DNA of 64,000 nt from Sinomonas susongensis (GCF_005877005.1 NZ_SSNH01000004.1:124001-188000); one strand, 5' to 3'. Numbered from the stretch's first letter, positions 26,808 to 37,054 are shown. Made by a program: numbers and translations. Notes: generated by a model not told the origin, from the letters alone.

Positions 26808-29423
26808 CTATGCCTCGACTGCCGCGAGCTCGACTCCGGAGACGTGGAGCTCATCGGCCCCGTCCTCGAGCCGGATCTCGCGAGCGTTCGCCGCGGCCTG
26901 CAGGTCCCCGAGGCCGCCCTTGAGCTGGGCAAGCTGGCCGGACGGCGCCGAGACGGTCGCGGAGAGCACCTCCGTCCGCTGCTTGACCTTGGCCTCCGAC
27001 TTGGCCTTGCGGATGCCAGACAGCGCGAGGCCCACGGTGGCCAGCATGCCGAGGTCGCCCTCGACGGGCAGCGGTTCGGGCCAGGATGCCCGGTGGACCG
27101 ACCCGGCACGCCACCAGCCCCATACCTCTTCCGTCGCAAACGGGAGGACTGGGGCGAACAGCCGCAGGAGTGAGTCGAGCGCTGTCGCCAGGGCCGCGAG
27201 GACGGAGGCCTTCTGGGCGTCGCCCTGGGCACCGTACGCACGATCCTTGACGAGCTCGACGTAGTCGTCCGTGAACTGCCAGAAGAAGGTCTCCGTCAAC
27301 TGGAGCGCCTTCGCCGGATCATAGGCCGCGAACGCGCTCCCGGCCTGGGCGACGACGTCTGCAAGCTGGGCGAGAAGTGCTCGGTCGAGCGGGTTCACGA
27401 GCACGGGATCGGCCGGGTCGCGGAGAACGTCCGCCTCGGTCGCGCCGAGACCCAGCACGAACTTCGAGGCGTTGAGGATCTTGATCGCGAGGCGTCGGCC
27501 GATCTTCATCTGCGCGACCTCGAACGCTGTGTCGGCACCGAGCTTGGCCGAGGCAGCCCAGTAGCGCACCGCGTCCGCGCCGAACTCCTCGAGGATGTCC
27601 GTCGGCACCACGACGTTGCCCTTCGACTTGGACATCTTCTTCCGGTCCGGGTCCAGGACCCAGCCGGAGATCGCCGCGTTGGTCCAGGGCACACAGCCGT
27701 GGAGGGCATCCGCCCGCACGGCAGTTGAGAAGAGCCACGTGCGGATGATCTCGTGGGCCTGGGGGCGGAGGTCGAACGGGAAGACGTTCGCGAAGAACTC
27801 GTCGTCGCGGCTCCACCGGCCCACGATCTGGGGCGTCAAGGAGGACGTCGCCCAGGTGTCGAGAACATCCGGATCACCCGTGAAGCCGCCCGGCTGGTCC
27901 CGCTGCGACTCTTCGAAACCCGGGGCGGGCTCGGCGACCGGGTCGACCGGGAGCAGTGAGTCGTCGGGAACGATCGGGTTCTCGTAGTCAGGGTTCCCAC
28001 CCTCGTCGAGCCGGTACCAGACCGGAATCGGGACGCCGAAGAACCGCTGCCGGGACACGAGCCAATCTCCGTTCAGGCCGTCGACCCAGTTCTCGTAGCG
28101 CGAGCGCATGAAGGCTGGATGCCACGCGAGCTCCCGGCCGCGCTCGATGAGGCGCGCCCGGCGGTCGGCGTCGCGGCCGCCGTTCCGGATGTACCACTGC
28201 CGGCTCGTCACGACCTCGAGGGGCTTGTCGCCCTTCTCGTAGAAGTTGACCGGATGCATGATCTTCTTGGGCTCGCCGTCGAGCAGGCCCCGCTCGTCGA
28301 GCATCTTCACGACGCCCTCCTTCGCGGAGAACGCCGTCTTGCCGGCGATCTCGGCGTAGGCTGCGCGGCCCTCTTCCGAGGTGATCCACTCGGGCGTCTC
28401 AGCCTGGAGCCGGCCGTCGCGGCCGATGATCGACCGAGTCGGGAGCTGCAGCTCGCGCCACCACGTGACGTCGGTCAGGTCGCCGAACGTGCAGACCATG
28501 GCGATGCCGGAGCCCTTGTCGGGCTTGGCGAGGGGGTGCGCCTTCACCTCGACTTCGACGCCGAACAGCGGCGAGCGGAGGGTCGTGCCGAAGAGGGGCT
28601 TGTAGCGTTCGTCCTCGGGGTGCGCGACGAGGGCAGCGCACGCGGCGAGGAGCTCGGGACGCGTGGTTTCGATGTAGACCTTGCGGCCGTCGTCGGACGT
28701 GAAGGCGTAGCGGTAGTAGGCGCCCGGGACCTCGCGGTCCTCGAGCTCGGCCTGGGCCACCGCGGTGCGGAAGGTGACGTCCCACAGGGTTGGCGCCTCG
28801 GCGAGGTATGCGTCGCCCTCGGCGAGGTTCTGCAGGAAGGCCCGCTGGGAGACAGCCCGCGAGACGTCGTCGATCGTGCGGTAGGTCATGTCCCAGTCCA
28901 CCGAGAGGCCGAGCGTCTTGAAGAGGTGCTCGAAGACCTTCTCGTCCTCGACCGCGAGTTCCTCGCACAGCTCGATGAAGTTGCGGCGCGAGATGACGTC
29001 GAAGTCGCGCTGGTTCTTGGCCGGCTGGGCAGGGGGCCGATAGTCGGCGTCGTACGGGATGCTGGGGTCGCAGCGGACGCCGTAGTAGTTCTGCACGCGC
29101 CGCTCGGTGGGGAGGCCGTTGTCGTCCCAGCCCATGGGGTAGAAGACGTTCTTGCCGGTCATGCGCTGGTAGCGCGCGAGCAGGTCGGTCTGCGTGAACG
29201 AGAACATGTGGCCGACGTGCAGCGAGCCAGACGCGGTCGGCGGGGGAGTGTCGATCGAGTAGACCTGGCCGCGGCTCGTCTCCGGGTCGAACCGGTAGGT
29301 GCCGTCGGCAAGCCACCGCTCTGTGAGCTTTGCCTCGAGACCCTCGAGCGCGGGCTTGTCGGGGACGGTCGGGGAGATGGCGGCTGTGGGCGTGTCTGTA
29401 CCCGTGGGGTTCGCTTCAGGCAT
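26808..29423 (-). CDS. valS: Valyl-tRNA synthetase
   Basis: Class I aminoacyl-tRNA synthetase (871 aa) that charges tRNA-Val and edits mischarged threonine. The ATP-binding motifs HVGH (69-72) and KMSKS (about 595-599) are present, together with the CP1 editing domain between them and the anticodon-binding and C-terminal helical domains. The ATG at 29423 is chosen: TAGAAT lies 7 nt upstream with no Shine-Dalgarno sequence, indicating a leaderless mRNA, and the in-frame extension to 29462 would cover that promoter. Length is close to the shorter actinobacterial ValS type. It is divergent from the DUF488 gene. Confidence 0.96.
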   Translation of the reverse strand: MPEANPTGTDTPTAAISPTVPDKPALEGLEAKLTERWLADGTYRFDPETSRGQVYSIDTPPPTASGSLHVGHMFSFTQTDLLARYQRMTGKNVFYPMGWDDNGLPTERRVQNYYGVRCDPSIPYDADYRPPAQPAKNQRDFDVISRRNFIELCEELAVEDEKVFEHLFKTLGLSVDWDMTYRTIDDVSRAVSQRAFLQNLAEGDAYLAEAPTLWDVTFRTAVAQAELEDREVPGAYYRYAFTSDDGRKVYIETTRPELLAACAALVAHPEDERYKPLFGTTLRSPLFGVEVEVKAHPLAKPDKGSGIAMVCTFGDLTDVTWWRELQLPTRSIIGRDGRLQAETPEWITSEEGRAAYAEIAGKTAFSAKEGVVKMLDERGLLDGEPKKIMHPVNFYEKGDKPLEVVTSRQWYIRNGGRDADRRARLIERGRELAWHPAFMRSRYENWVDGLNGDWLVSRQRFFGVPIPVWYRLDEGGNPDYENPIVPDDSLLPVDPVAEPAPGFEESQRDQPGGFTGDPDVLDTWATSSLTPQIVGRWSRDDEFFANVFPFDLRPQAHEIIRTWLFSTAVRADALHGCVPWTNAAISGWVLDPDRKKMSKSKGNVVVPTDILEEFGADAVRYWAASAKLGADTAFEVAQMKIGRRLAIKILNASKFVLGLGATEADVLRDPADPVLVNPLDRALLAQLADVVAQAGSAFAAYDPAKALQLTETFFWQFTDDYVELVKDRAYGAQGDAQKASVLAALATALDSLLRLFAPVLPFATEEVWGWWRAGSVHRASWPEPLPVEGDLGMLATVGLALSGIRKAKSEAKVKQRTEVLSATVSAPSGQLAQLKGGLGDLQAAANAREIRLEDGADELHVSGVELAAVEA

Positions 29424-29436
29424 GGTTGCAATTCTA
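29424..29436 (-). promoter_or_regulatory. -10 element predicting a leaderless valS mRNA
   Basis: TAGAAT (29436-29431 on the - strand), then 7 nt, then the valS ATG. Confidence 0.5.
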
Positions 29437-29460
29437 CGTACGAATCCGAACCATGGGCCC

Positions 29461-29817
29461 ATGGGTACAGTCGGCCTCAGGCGCGTGTACGAACGGTCGC
29501 CCCAGGGGACCTATCGAATCCTCGTGGACCGCGTCTGGCCGCGGGGCGTGAGCAAGGAGAAGGCCGGCGTCGACCTGTGGCTCAAAGATGCAGGTCCCTC
29601 GACGGAACTGCGGAAGTGGTTCGGCCACGACCCGGAACGCTTCGACGAATTCGCGCGCCGCTACCGGGAGGAGCTCAAGGACTCGGAGGCCCTCCAGCAG
29701 CTCGAGGACGCGATCAGGGAGCACGATACGGTCGAGCTCGTCTACTCGGCCCACGACGAGGAGCACAACCAGGCGGTTGTTCTGCGCGATGTCCTGGGCG
29801 GCCGCAAGGGGAAGTGA
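29461..29817 (+). CDS. DUF488-family protein
   Basis: A 118-residue cytoplasmic protein of the YeaO-like DUF488 family, of unknown biochemical role. Family hallmarks are visible: RILVDRVWPRGVSKEKAGVDLWLKD (split here over the usual conserved block), LRKWFGHDPERFDEFARRY and VELVYSAHDEEHNQAVVL. The ATG at 29461 is the in-frame start nearest the conserved N-terminus. Only 37 bp separate it from the valS start, so its promoter must overlap valS regulatory DNA or lie inside valS. The SDR gene follows after 24 bp. Confidence 0.85.
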   Translation: MGTVGLRRVYERSPQGTYRILVDRVWPRGVSKEKAGVDLWLKDAGPSTELRKWFGHDPERFDEFARRYREELKDSEALQQLEDAIREHDTVELVYSAHDEEHNQAVVLRDVLGGRKGK

Positions 29818-29828
29818 GCGAGCGGGGG

Positions 29829-29841
29829 TAGTTTGGCTCCC
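29829..29841 (+). promoter_or_regulatory. -10 element predicting a leaderless mRNA for the SDR gene
   Basis: TAGTTT (29829-29834), 7 nt, then ATG at 29842; no Shine-Dalgarno sequence. It supports the internal ATG over the TTG at 29833. Confidence 0.4.
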
Positions 29842-30645
29842 ATGACCTCCGATGCAACGCAGCTCACCCCCGCCCCGGATGCAGCCTCACCCTCCCACGG
29901 CCAGAGGGCAGCCCTCGTGACCGGTGCCAGCACCGGCATCGGCGAGGCAACCGCCCGCGCGCTCGCCGCGCAGGGCTGGCGCGTCTACGCCGTCGCTCGC
30001 CGAGCCGAGCGGCTCGAGCGTCTCGCGGCCGAGACGGGCGCCGTCGCGCTCCCTGCGGACATCGCGGAGGACGACGACGTCGCCAGCCTCGTGCGGGCGG
30101 TCGAGGGCACCGGAGGCATCGACACCCTGGTCAACATCGCGGGCGGCGCACGCGGCACCGAATGGGTCGCCGACGCGAAGACCGAAGACTGGGAGTGGAT
30201 GCTGCGCGTGAACGTGATCGGCACCATGAAGGTCACCCGGGCCTTCCTGCCCATGCTCCGCGCCCACGGCCACGGGACCGTGCTGAACCTGACCTCCGTT
30301 GCCGGACTCGTCTCGTACGAGGGCGGCGGCGGGTACAACGCCGCGAAGTTCGCCGAGCACGGCATGACCCGCGCGCTCCGCCTCGAGGAGGCCGAGCACA
30401 ACGTGCGCGTCATCGAGGTGATGCCGGGTCTCGTGAAGACGGAAGAGTTCTCGCTCCGGCGCCTCGACGGCGACGCCGAGGCCGCCGAGAAGGTTTACAA
30501 GGGGGTAGAGGAGCCGCTCACCGCGGAGGACGTCGCCGACGTCATCCGCTACGCCGTGACCGTGCCGCACCACGTCAACCTGGACGACATCGTGATCCGC
30601 CCCGTCGCGCAGGCAGCCGCGCACAAGCTCATCCGCCGCGGCTGA
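29842..30645 (+). CDS. Short-chain dehydrogenase/reductase
   Basis: NAD(P)-dependent oxidoreductase of the classical SDR family (267 aa). It shows the cofactor motif TGASTGIG (about residues 28-35), NIAGG, the catalytic Asn (NVIG), Ser (LTSVAG) and YNAAK with catalytic Tyr and Lys. After the Rossmann strand comes ARRAERL, whose arginines favour NADPH. The C-terminus resembles the YdfG/serine-3-dehydrogenase group (LTAEDVADVIRYAVTVPHHVNLDDIVIRP), which oxidises 3-hydroxy acids. The substrate here is inferred only at that level. Confidence 0.88.
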   Translation: MTSDATQLTPAPDAASPSHGQRAALVTGASTGIGEATARALAAQGWRVYAVARRAERLERLAAETGAVALPADIAEDDDVASLVRAVEGTGGIDTLVNIAGGARGTEWVADAKTEDWEWMLRVNVIGTMKVTRAFLPMLRAHGHGTVLNLTSVAGLVSYEGGGGYNAAKFAEHGMTRALRLEEAEHNVRVIEVMPGLVKTEEFSLRRLDGDAEAAEKVYKGVEEPLTAEDVADVIRYAVTVPHHVNLDDIVIRPVAQAAAHKLIRRG

Positions 30646-30674
30646 GTGTGCAACGTTTGCGCAGACGTTAGACT

Positions 30675-30917
30675 GGACAGCAAAGCGTCGACCCGGCCAT
30701 CACCGGCGAGCTTCCGGAAGAACAGCAACTCCCACGGGTGTGGGAATCGCCCAGTAGAACCGGACGGGCAGGCCCGTCACAGCCCTCACGAGAGGCCCAC
30801 GCGCGCTGCAGCCACTGCAGAGCGGGCGGGCAAGCGAGGTGGTACCGCGGTGCCGCCCGGCAGATCCGGGCGTACGCCGTCCTCGCATTCCGAAGCCTCG
30901 ACAGCCAAGGACCTTCC
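30675..30917 (+). promoter_or_regulatory. T-box leader of ileS
   Basis: A 240-nt leader that senses uncharged tRNA-Ile. The T-box core GAGGTGGTACCGCGG is at 30836-30850. A short Stem I near 30690-30712 presents ATC (30699-30701) as the Ile specifier, the ultrashort form known from actinobacterial ileS leaders. There is no U-run terminator before the start codon. Instead GTCCT (30879-30883) can pair with AGGAC of the Shine-Dalgarno region (30908-30912), so translational control is likely. A TAGACT -10 element lies at 30669-30674. Confidence 0.85.
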
Positions 30918-33900
30918 GTGAGCGTGTACCCCAAGGCGACCACCTCGCCGAACCCCGAGAACGCCTCAGGCGCGCCGGCAACCGGCAGCGTGCGGTTCCC
31001 CGAACTCGAAGAGCGCGTGCTCAAGTACTGGGACGAGGACGGCACCTTCCAGGCCTCCATCGACCAGCGCGACAGCGGCCGCGACGGCTCCAACGAGTTC
31101 GTCTTCTATGACGGGCCGCCCTTCGCCAACGGCCTCCCGCACTACGGGCACCTCCTCACGGGTTACGCCAAGGACCTCGTGGCCCGGTACCAGACCCAGC
31201 GCGGCAAGCGCGTCGAGCGCCGGTTCGGCTGGGACACCCACGGACTGCCCGCCGAGCTCGAGGCGATGAAGCAGCTGGGGATGACCGACAAGGCCCACAT
31301 CGAGAAGATGGGCATCGACAAGTTCAACGAAGCGTGCCGCGCCTCGGTGCTCAAGTACACCCACGAATGGGAAGCGTACGTGAAGCGCCAGGCCCGCTGG
31401 GTGGACTTCGAGAACGACTACAAGACGCTCAACGTCGAGTACATGGAGTCGGTCATCTGGGCGTTCAAGACGCTCTACGACAAGGGCCTCACCTACAGCG
31501 GCTACCGGGTGCTCCCGTACTGCTGGAAGGACGAGACGCCCCTCTCCAACCACGAGCTCCGCATGGACGACGATGTCTACAAGGACCGCCAGGACCAGAC
31601 CGTCACGGTGACGTTCCCGCTCCTCGCGGGGGAGTCGGAGGCGTCGAAGGCCCTCGCAGGCGTCCTCGCGATCGCCTGGACGACCACCCCCTGGACCCTT
31701 CCCACGAACGAGGCGCTCGCCGTCGGTCCCGAGGTGCGCTACGCCGTCGTGCCCGCCGGACCGCGGGGGGCGGGGAGGACGGGCGCGGGCTCGGACATCC
31801 CCGCTGATGCCCGCTTCCTGCTCGCCGAGGATCTCGTCGCCAGCTATGCGAAGGACCTCGGCTACGAGGACGGCGAGGTGAGCGCCGCCGCGGCGGCCGC
31901 GAGCGCGGTCGAACGCACCTTCCTCGGCACCGAGCTCGACGGCATCCGCTACGAGCCGCTCTGGCACTACTTCACCGACGCCGAGACGTGGGGGACCGGC
32001 AAGGCGTGGCAGATCCTCGTCGCGGACTACGTCACGACGACGGACGGCACCGGGATCGTCCACCAGGCTCCCGCCTACGGCGAGGACGACCAGAAGGTGT
32101 GCGAGGCCGCGGGCATCCCCGTCATCCTCTCCGTGGACGACGGCGCGAAGTTCCTCCCGCTGTTCGCCTCGGGCGGGTCCGCGTCCGGGGAGGACGCACC
32201 CCTGCGGGAGATCGTGGGCCTCCAGGTCTTCGAGGCCAACAAGCCCATCACGCGCGTCCTGCGCGAGGAGGGGCGCCTGCTGAAGCAGGCGAGCTACGTC
32301 CACAGCTACCCGCACTGCTGGCGGTGCCGGAACCCGCTCATCTACCGTGCCGTGTCCAGCTGGTTCGTCGAGGTCACGAAGATCAAGGACCGGATGCTCG
32401 AGCTCAACGAGCAGATCAACTGGATCCCCGGGAACGTCAAGCACGGCCAGTTCGGGAAGTGGCTCGAGAACGCGCGCGACTGGTCCATCAGCCGCAACCG
32501 CTACTGGGGCTCGCCGATCCCCGTGTGGGTGTCCGACAACCCCGAGTACCCGCGCACCGACGTCTACGGCTCGCTCGCCGAGCTCGAGCGCGACTTCGGC
32601 CGCCTTCCGCTCAACCACGACGGCCAACCCGATCTGCACCGGCCGTTCATCGACGAGCTCACCCGACCCAACCCGGACGACCCCACAGGCCAGTCGACGA
32701 TGCGCCGCGTCCCCGATGTGCTGGATGTCTGGTTCGACTCCGGCTCGATGCCGTACGCCCAGGTTCACTACCCGATGGAGAACCAGGACTGGTTCGAGAC
32801 GCACAACCCCGGCGACTTCATCGTCGAGTACATCGGCCAGACACGCGGGTGGTTCTACACGCTCCACATCCTCGCGACGGCACTCTTCGACCGGCCGGCG
32901 TTCCGGAACGTCATCAGCCATGGGATCGTCCTCGGTTCTGACGGCCAGAAGATGTCCAAGAGCCTGCGCAACTACCCGGACGTCTCGGAGGTCCTCGACC
33001 GCGACGGTTCCGACGCGATGCGCTGGTTCCTCATGGCCAGCCCGATCCTGCGCGGCGGCAACCTCGTCGTCACCGAGCAGGGCATCCGCGACGGCGTGCG
33101 CCAGGTGATCCTGCCGCTGTGGAACGTGTACAGCTTCTTCACGCTGTACGCGAACGCCGCGCGCGGCGCGGGTGCCGCCCCGAACGGCTCCGTGGACGGC
33201 GGCTACGATGCGAAGCTCCGGTACGACGGCTACACCGACCCGCTGGACCGTTACCTGCTCGCCGAGACGGGCCGCCTCGTCTCGGGCATGCGCGGCCACC
33301 TCGACGCGTACGACATCTCCAACGCGTGCGATCTCCTTCGCGAATACCTCGAGATGCTCACGAACTGGTACGTCCGCCGGAGCCGCCAGCGCTTCTTCGA
33401 CGAGGAGGCGGACGCGTTCGACGCGCTCTACACGGCTCTCGAGGCCGTGTGCCGGGTCGCGGCGCCGCTCCTGCCGCTCGTCGCGGAGGAGATGTGGCGC
33501 GGCCTCACGGGTGGGCGGTCGGTGCACCTGACCGACTGGCCCGACGCCGCGCTGTTCACGGACGAGCCAACGCTCGTCGAGCAGATGGACCGGACGCAGG
33601 CAATCTGCTCGGCTGGCTCCTCGCTCCGCAAGGCCGCGAAGCTCCGGGTGCGGCTCCCGCTCAAGGCGATGACCGTCGTCGTGCCCGCGGCCGGCTCGCT
33701 CGCCGGGTCGGAGGCAGTCATCGCCGACGAGCTGAACCTCAAGTCCGTGCGCCTGCTCGACGCAGACGAGGCCTCGCCCGAGGAGTTCGGCATCGAGCAG
33801 AAGCTCGTCGTCAACGCTCGGGCGGCCGGTCCACGGCTCGGCAAGGGCGTCCAGCAGGCCATCAAGGGCTCGAAGTCCGGCGACTGGTCTGTCGGCGAGG

Positions 33901-34304
33901 ACGGCACGGTCACGGCTGGCGGCATCGCCCTCGAGCCGCACGAGTACACCCTCGAGACCATCGTCGCCTCCGAGAAGGCCGGCGCATCGAGCGCGGTCGC
34001 GATGCTCCCGGGCGGTGGGTTCGTGGTCCTCGACACCGAGGTCACGCCCGAGCTCGAGGCCGAGGGCCTGGCCCGCGACCTCGTGCGCGTGATCCAGCAG
34101 GCCCGGAAGGACGCCGACCTCAACGTGAGCGACCGGATCCGGACGAGCCTCACGGCGCGCCCGTCCATCATCGCCGCGGCCCTCGCCCACGCGGAACTGC
34201 TCAAGGGCGAGACGCTGAGCGTCGAACTCGAATTCCTCGAGGCGGAGGTCGATCCGACGGCGATCGTCGAGCGTGTCGAGACCGCGGCGGAAGGTGCACG
34301 ATGA
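30918..34304 (+). CDS. ileS: Isoleucyl-tRNA synthetase
   Basis: Class I synthetase (1128 aa) charging tRNA-Ile, with a CP1 editing domain against Val-tRNA-Ile. ATP motifs are PHYGH (near 74-78) and KMSKS (678-682). The size and the C-terminal extension correspond to the eukaryotic-like IleS type common in actinobacteria. The GTG at 30918 follows AAGGA by 7 nt; the open frame to 30738 is leader RNA, not protein. Expression is controlled by the T-box leader. The stop overlaps the folC start (ATGA), so the genes are coupled. Confidence 0.96.
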   Translation: MSVYPKATTSPNPENASGAPATGSVRFPELEERVLKYWDEDGTFQASIDQRDSGRDGSNEFVFYDGPPFANGLPHYGHLLTGYAKDLVARYQTQRGKRVERRFGWDTHGLPAELEAMKQLGMTDKAHIEKMGIDKFNEACRASVLKYTHEWEAYVKRQARWVDFENDYKTLNVEYMESVIWAFKTLYDKGLTYSGYRVLPYCWKDETPLSNHELRMDDDVYKDRQDQTVTVTFPLLAGESEASKALAGVLAIAWTTTPWTLPTNEALAVGPEVRYAVVPAGPRGAGRTGAGSDIPADARFLLAEDLVASYAKDLGYEDGEVSAAAAAASAVERTFLGTELDGIRYEPLWHYFTDAETWGTGKAWQILVADYVTTTDGTGIVHQAPAYGEDDQKVCEAAGIPVILSVDDGAKFLPLFASGGSASGEDAPLREIVGLQVFEANKPITRVLREEGRLLKQASYVHSYPHCWRCRNPLIYRAVSSWFVEVTKIKDRMLELNEQINWIPGNVKHGQFGKWLENARDWSISRNRYWGSPIPVWVSDNPEYPRTDVYGSLAELERDFGRLPLNHDGQPDLHRPFIDELTRPNPDDPTGQSTMRRVPDVLDVWFDSGSMPYAQVHYPMENQDWFETHNPGDFIVEYIGQTRGWFYTLHILATALFDRPAFRNVISHGIVLGSDGQKMSKSLRNYPDVSEVLDRDGSDAMRWFLMASPILRGGNLVVTEQGIRDGVRQVILPLWNVYSFFTLYANAARGAGAAPNGSVDGGYDAKLRYDGYTDPLDRYLLAETGRLVSGMRGHLDAYDISNACDLLREYLEMLTNWYVRRSRQRFFDEEADAFDALYTALEAVCRVAAPLLPLVAEEMWRGLTGGRSVHLTDWPDAALFTDEPTLVEQMDRTQAICSAGSSLRKAAKLRVRLPLKAMTVVVPAAGSLAGSEAVIADELNLKSVRLLDADEASPEEFGIEQKLVVNARAAGPRLGKGVQQAIKGSKSGDWSVGEDGTVTAGGIALEPHEYTLETIVASEKAGASSAVAMLPGGGFVVLDTEVTPELEAEGLARDLVRVIQQARKDADLNVSDRIRTSLTARPSIIAAALAHAELLKGETLSVELEFLEAEVDPTAIVERVETAAEGAR

Positions 34305-35674
34305 CCGAGGCGACGAGCACCCCGACGACAGTCGACGAGGTCTACGCCGAGCTCCTCGGCCGCGCCCCCGAGAACAGGATGGAGCCGCGTCTGGCCCCAC
34401 TGTTCCGGGCCATGGACGTGCTGGGCGAGCCGAACAAGGCGTTCCCCATCGTCCACATCACGGGCACGAACGGGAAGACGTCGACCGCCCGGATGATCGA
34501 GGCGGGCCTCCGGGCCCACGGCCTCAGGACCGGCCGGTACACGAGCCCGCACCTGAGCCGCGTCACCGAGCGCATCAGCATCGACGGCTCGCCGGTTCCC
34601 GATTCGACCTTCGTGCGGATCTGGAACGAGATCGCGCCCTACATCGCGATGGTGGACGCCGAGCTCGAGGCGGCGGGACAGCCGAGGCTCACGTACTTCG
34701 AGTGCGTGACGATCCTCGGGTTCGCCGTCTTCGCGGACGAGCCCGTCGACGTCGCCGTCATCGAGGTCGGCCTGGGCGGCATCACGGACGCGACCAACGT
34801 GGGCGACGGCGTCGTCTCCGTGGTGACCCCCATCTCTCTGGACCACACGGACCTGCTCGGTGACACCACTGAGGACATCGCCCGTGAGAAGGCCGGCATC
34901 ATCAAGCCAGGCGGCTTCCTCGTGAGCGCGGCCCAGCCCGCCGACGCCGCGCAGGTCCTGCTCGAGAAGGCCCGCGAGGTCGGGGCCGAGTTCCGCTTCG
35001 AGGGCGTCGAGTTCGGCGTCGAGAGCCGCACCCTCGCCGTCGGCGGCCAGCTCGTGACGATCCAAGGCCTCGCCGGCAGGTACGACGACATCACCGTGCC
35101 CCTGCACGGGGCCCATCAGGCCGAGAACGCCGCCGTCGCCGTGGCCGCTCTGGAGGCCTTCCTCGGCGGCGGCCAGCGCGAGCTCGATCCCGACGTCCTC
35201 CGCCAGGGCTTTGCCACGGTGACGTCCCCCGGGCGTCTAGAGGTCGTCAAGTCCTCGCCGACGATCGTCGTCGACGCCGCGCACAATCCGGACGGCATCC
35301 GGGTGAGCGCCCAGGCGCTCGTCGAGGCGTTCGAGTTCAGCAGGCTCGTGGTCGTCCTCGGGGTGCTCCGCGAGAAGGACGCGGAGGAGATCCTCCGGGC
35401 CCTCGACGAGGAATTCCAGGAGCAGCAGACCGAATACGTCTTCACGCAGTCCGCCTCTCCCCGGGCGGTCCCGGCCGAGGAACTGGCGGACATCGCCCTC
35501 GACCTCGGCTTCGACGAGGACGCCGTCCACACTGAGCCCAAGCTCGACGAGGCGATCGCCTACGCCGTCGAACGGGCCGACGAGGTCGGGGACTACGCGG
35601 GCGGCGTGCTCATCACCGGATCGATCACGGTCGTGGGCGAGGCTCGGATCCTTCTGGGAAAGGAAGTGGACTGA
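34301..35674 (+). CDS. folC: Folylpolyglutamate synthase / dihydrofolate synthase
   Basis: Mur-ligase-type ATP-dependent enzyme (457 aa) that joins glutamate to dihydropteroate or folates. The P-loop ITGTNGKTS, the YTSPHL motif, the folate-binding DHTDLLGDT region with the Mg-ligand His, and AHNPDG of the C-terminal domain are visible. It starts inside the ileS stop (ATGA at 34301) and ends at the first base of the DUF4233 start, so three genes are translated in series. Confidence 0.95.
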   Translation: MTEATSTPTTVDEVYAELLGRAPENRMEPRLAPLFRAMDVLGEPNKAFPIVHITGTNGKTSTARMIEAGLRAHGLRTGRYTSPHLSRVTERISIDGSPVPDSTFVRIWNEIAPYIAMVDAELEAAGQPRLTYFECVTILGFAVFADEPVDVAVIEVGLGGITDATNVGDGVVSVVTPISLDHTDLLGDTTEDIAREKAGIIKPGGFLVSAAQPADAAQVLLEKAREVGAEFRFEGVEFGVESRTLAVGGQLVTIQGLAGRYDDITVPLHGAHQAENAAVAVAALEAFLGGGQRELDPDVLRQGFATVTSPGRLEVVKSSPTIVVDAAHNPDGIRVSAQALVEAFEFSRLVVVLGVLREKDAEEILRALDEEFQEQQTEYVFTQSASPRAVPAEELADIALDLGFDEDAVHTEPKLDEAIAYAVERADEVGDYAGGVLITGSITVVGEARILLGKEVD

Positions 35675-36150
35675 TGGCGCGCCTCACCAGGGCCCAGCGA
35701 GAGTGGCGTCCCGGGATGCCCCGCCAGCGGCGCTCCGTCCGGGTCCAGTTCGCGTCGATCGTGCTCCTCACCGAGGCCTTCGTCGCGTTCTTCGCGACGC
35801 TGGCTGTCCTCGGCCTGCATGCGAGCCAGTACGGAGGAGGAGGACTTGTCCTCGGCGCGGGCCTCGCCCTAGTGGCCGTCCTCATCCTCGCGTGCGCCGT
35901 CGTCAAGCGAGCGTGGGGCATGGCCCTCGGCTGGGTGCTCCAGCTCGTGCTCATTGCGCTCGGGTTCATCGAGCCCATGATGTTCTTCGTCGGCGCGCTC
36001 ATGGCACTCGCCTGGTGGTATGCAATCCGCACCGGCGCGAGGCTCGACCGGGAGAACCTCCGGCGTGACCGCGAACAGGCCGAATGGGAGCGCACCCACC
36101 CCGAGGAGGGCGGCCCAGCCGGGTCCGGGGGAGAAGCCCAGACTCAGTAG
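35674..36150 (+). CDS. DUF4233 membrane protein
   Basis: A 158-residue integral membrane protein with four hydrophobic segments (about residues 25-47, 53-75, 80-99 and 103-120) and a charged C-terminal tail (RLDRENLRRDREQAEWERTHPEE). It matches the DUF4233 family, which regularly follows folC in actinobacteria and has no known function. The ATG at 35674 overlaps the folC stop by one base (TGATG), so it is translationally coupled. Confidence 0.85.
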   Translation: MARLTRAQREWRPGMPRQRRSVRVQFASIVLLTEAFVAFFATLAVLGLHASQYGGGGLVLGAGLALVAVLILACAVVKRAWGMALGWVLQLVLIALGFIEPMMFFVGALMALAWWYAIRTGARLDRENLRRDREQAEWERTHPEEGGPAGSGGEAQTQ

Positions 36151-36189
36151 ACTGGCCTCGATCCAAGACCCCTCTACCTAGGAGCACCC

Positions 36190-36609
36190 GTGACCGCAGA
36201 GCGCACCCTTGTCCTCGTGAAGCCCGACGGCGTCTCCCGCGGCCTCGTCGGCGCCATCCTCGCCCGCGTCGAGGCCAAGGGCTACCGGCTCGTCGAACTC
36301 AAGCTGCTGGCCGCTACGCGGGAGCTGCTCGAGCAGCACTATGCCGAGCACGAGGGCAAGCCGTTCTACGAGCCGCTCCTCGAGTTCATGCTGAGCGGGC
36401 AGGTGGTCGCGGCCGTGTTCGAGGGCGAGCGGGTCATCGAGGGTTTCCGTTCTCTGGCGGGCGCGACCGATCCGACCACGGCCGCGCCCGGAACGATCCG
36501 CGGGGACTTCGGGCGCGACTGGGGCCTCAAGGTCCAGCAGAACCTCGTCCACGGCTCGGACTCGCCGGAATCCGCGGAGCGGGAGATCGCGATCTGGTTC
36601 GGCGCCTAG
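36190..36609 (+). CDS. ndk: Nucleoside diphosphate kinase
   Basis: Balances nucleoside triphosphate pools by a ping-pong phosphotransfer through a histidine. The 139-residue protein has [11 protein letters not shown] at the N-terminus and the phosphorylated His121 in NLVHGSDS, and all core strands are present. The GTG at 36190 follows TAGGAG by 6 nt. A TAGACT -10-like element at 36148-36153 suggests a local promoter in addition to read-through from ileS-folC. It ends the operon before a repeat-rich spacer. Confidence 0.96.
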   Translation: MTAERTLVLVKPDGVSRGLVGAILARVEAKGYRLVELKLLAATRELLEQHYAEHEGKPFYEPLLEFMLSGQVVAAVFEGERVIEGFRSLAGATDPTTAAPGTIRGDFGRDWGLKVQQNLVHGSDSPESAEREIAIWFGA

Positions 36610-36614
36610 CCCCA

Positions 36615-36710
36615 ATCGTTTCGGGTACAGCTAATCCGCTGTCCTGATCGTTTCGGGTACAGCTAATCCGCTGTCCGGATGGTTTCGGGTACAGCTAATC
36701 CACCCGGTTT
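36615..36710 (+). repeat. Three tandem 32-bp repeats after ndk
   Basis: Units start at 36615, 36647 and 36679. The first two are nearly identical; the third diverges after the shared core GTTTCGGGTACAGCTAATCC. Each of the first two units also contains the small dyad ACAGC-TAATCC-GCTGT. Confidence 0.85.
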
Positions 36711-37054
36711 GGGTCCCGCGTACGACGACGGGCGGTGGCTTCCGTCTGGGAGTCTCCGCCCGTCGTCGTGCTTCAGGCATTTCTCGATCCCACGATCAGC
36801 CTGGTCTCGTCCCTGTCGCCTGTGGCTCAAGAGCCGATCTCCCCAGGTTCCCCGCCGGTTTCCCCAACCCACCTGCCGGTTTCCCCAGAGTCTGGGGGGC
36901 GAGCCCCCGACACGCCGGCGTCAGGCGGCCGACACGCCGAACGGGACGGCTGAAGCTGGGGAGGTCGGCGCTGAAGCTGGGGAGGTCGGCGCCAGGCAGG
37001 TGGGGTGTTGGTGTACCCGAGACGGCGTGGGTGGGGTGTTGGTGTACCCGAGAC
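36615..37054. mobile_element. Possible MITE-like, transposase-free element between ndk and the VKOR gene
   Basis: About 440 bp of non-coding DNA with nested inverted repeats. Outer: GTTTCGGGTACA (36618, 36650, 36682) against TGTACCCGAGAC (37012-37023, 37043-37054), 11 of 12 matching. Inner: GCCGATCTCCCCAGG (36833-36847) against GCTGGGGAGGTCGGC (36955-36969 and 36976-36990), 13 of 15; and CCCACCTGCC (36868-36877) against GGCAGGTGGG (36995-37004), perfect. A separate hairpin has a 14-bp stem (36722-36735 with 36756-36769). No transposase or convincing protein gene is present; the open frames across it are low-complexity. Mobility is inference. Confidence 0.45.

Noticed and set aside
30966-34400. 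Open frame of 1144 codons on the - strand
   Set aside because: Mirror of ileS with the same codon-position bias; no ribosome-binding site or domain.
36621-36645. Assigning the ndk-VKOR repeats to a named insertion-sequence family
   Set aside because: No transposase is present and I cannot match the ends to a family without a database search.
36615-36710. Short repeat array considered as a CRISPR
   Set aside because: Only three units, contiguous with no unique spacers, and no cas genes nearby.
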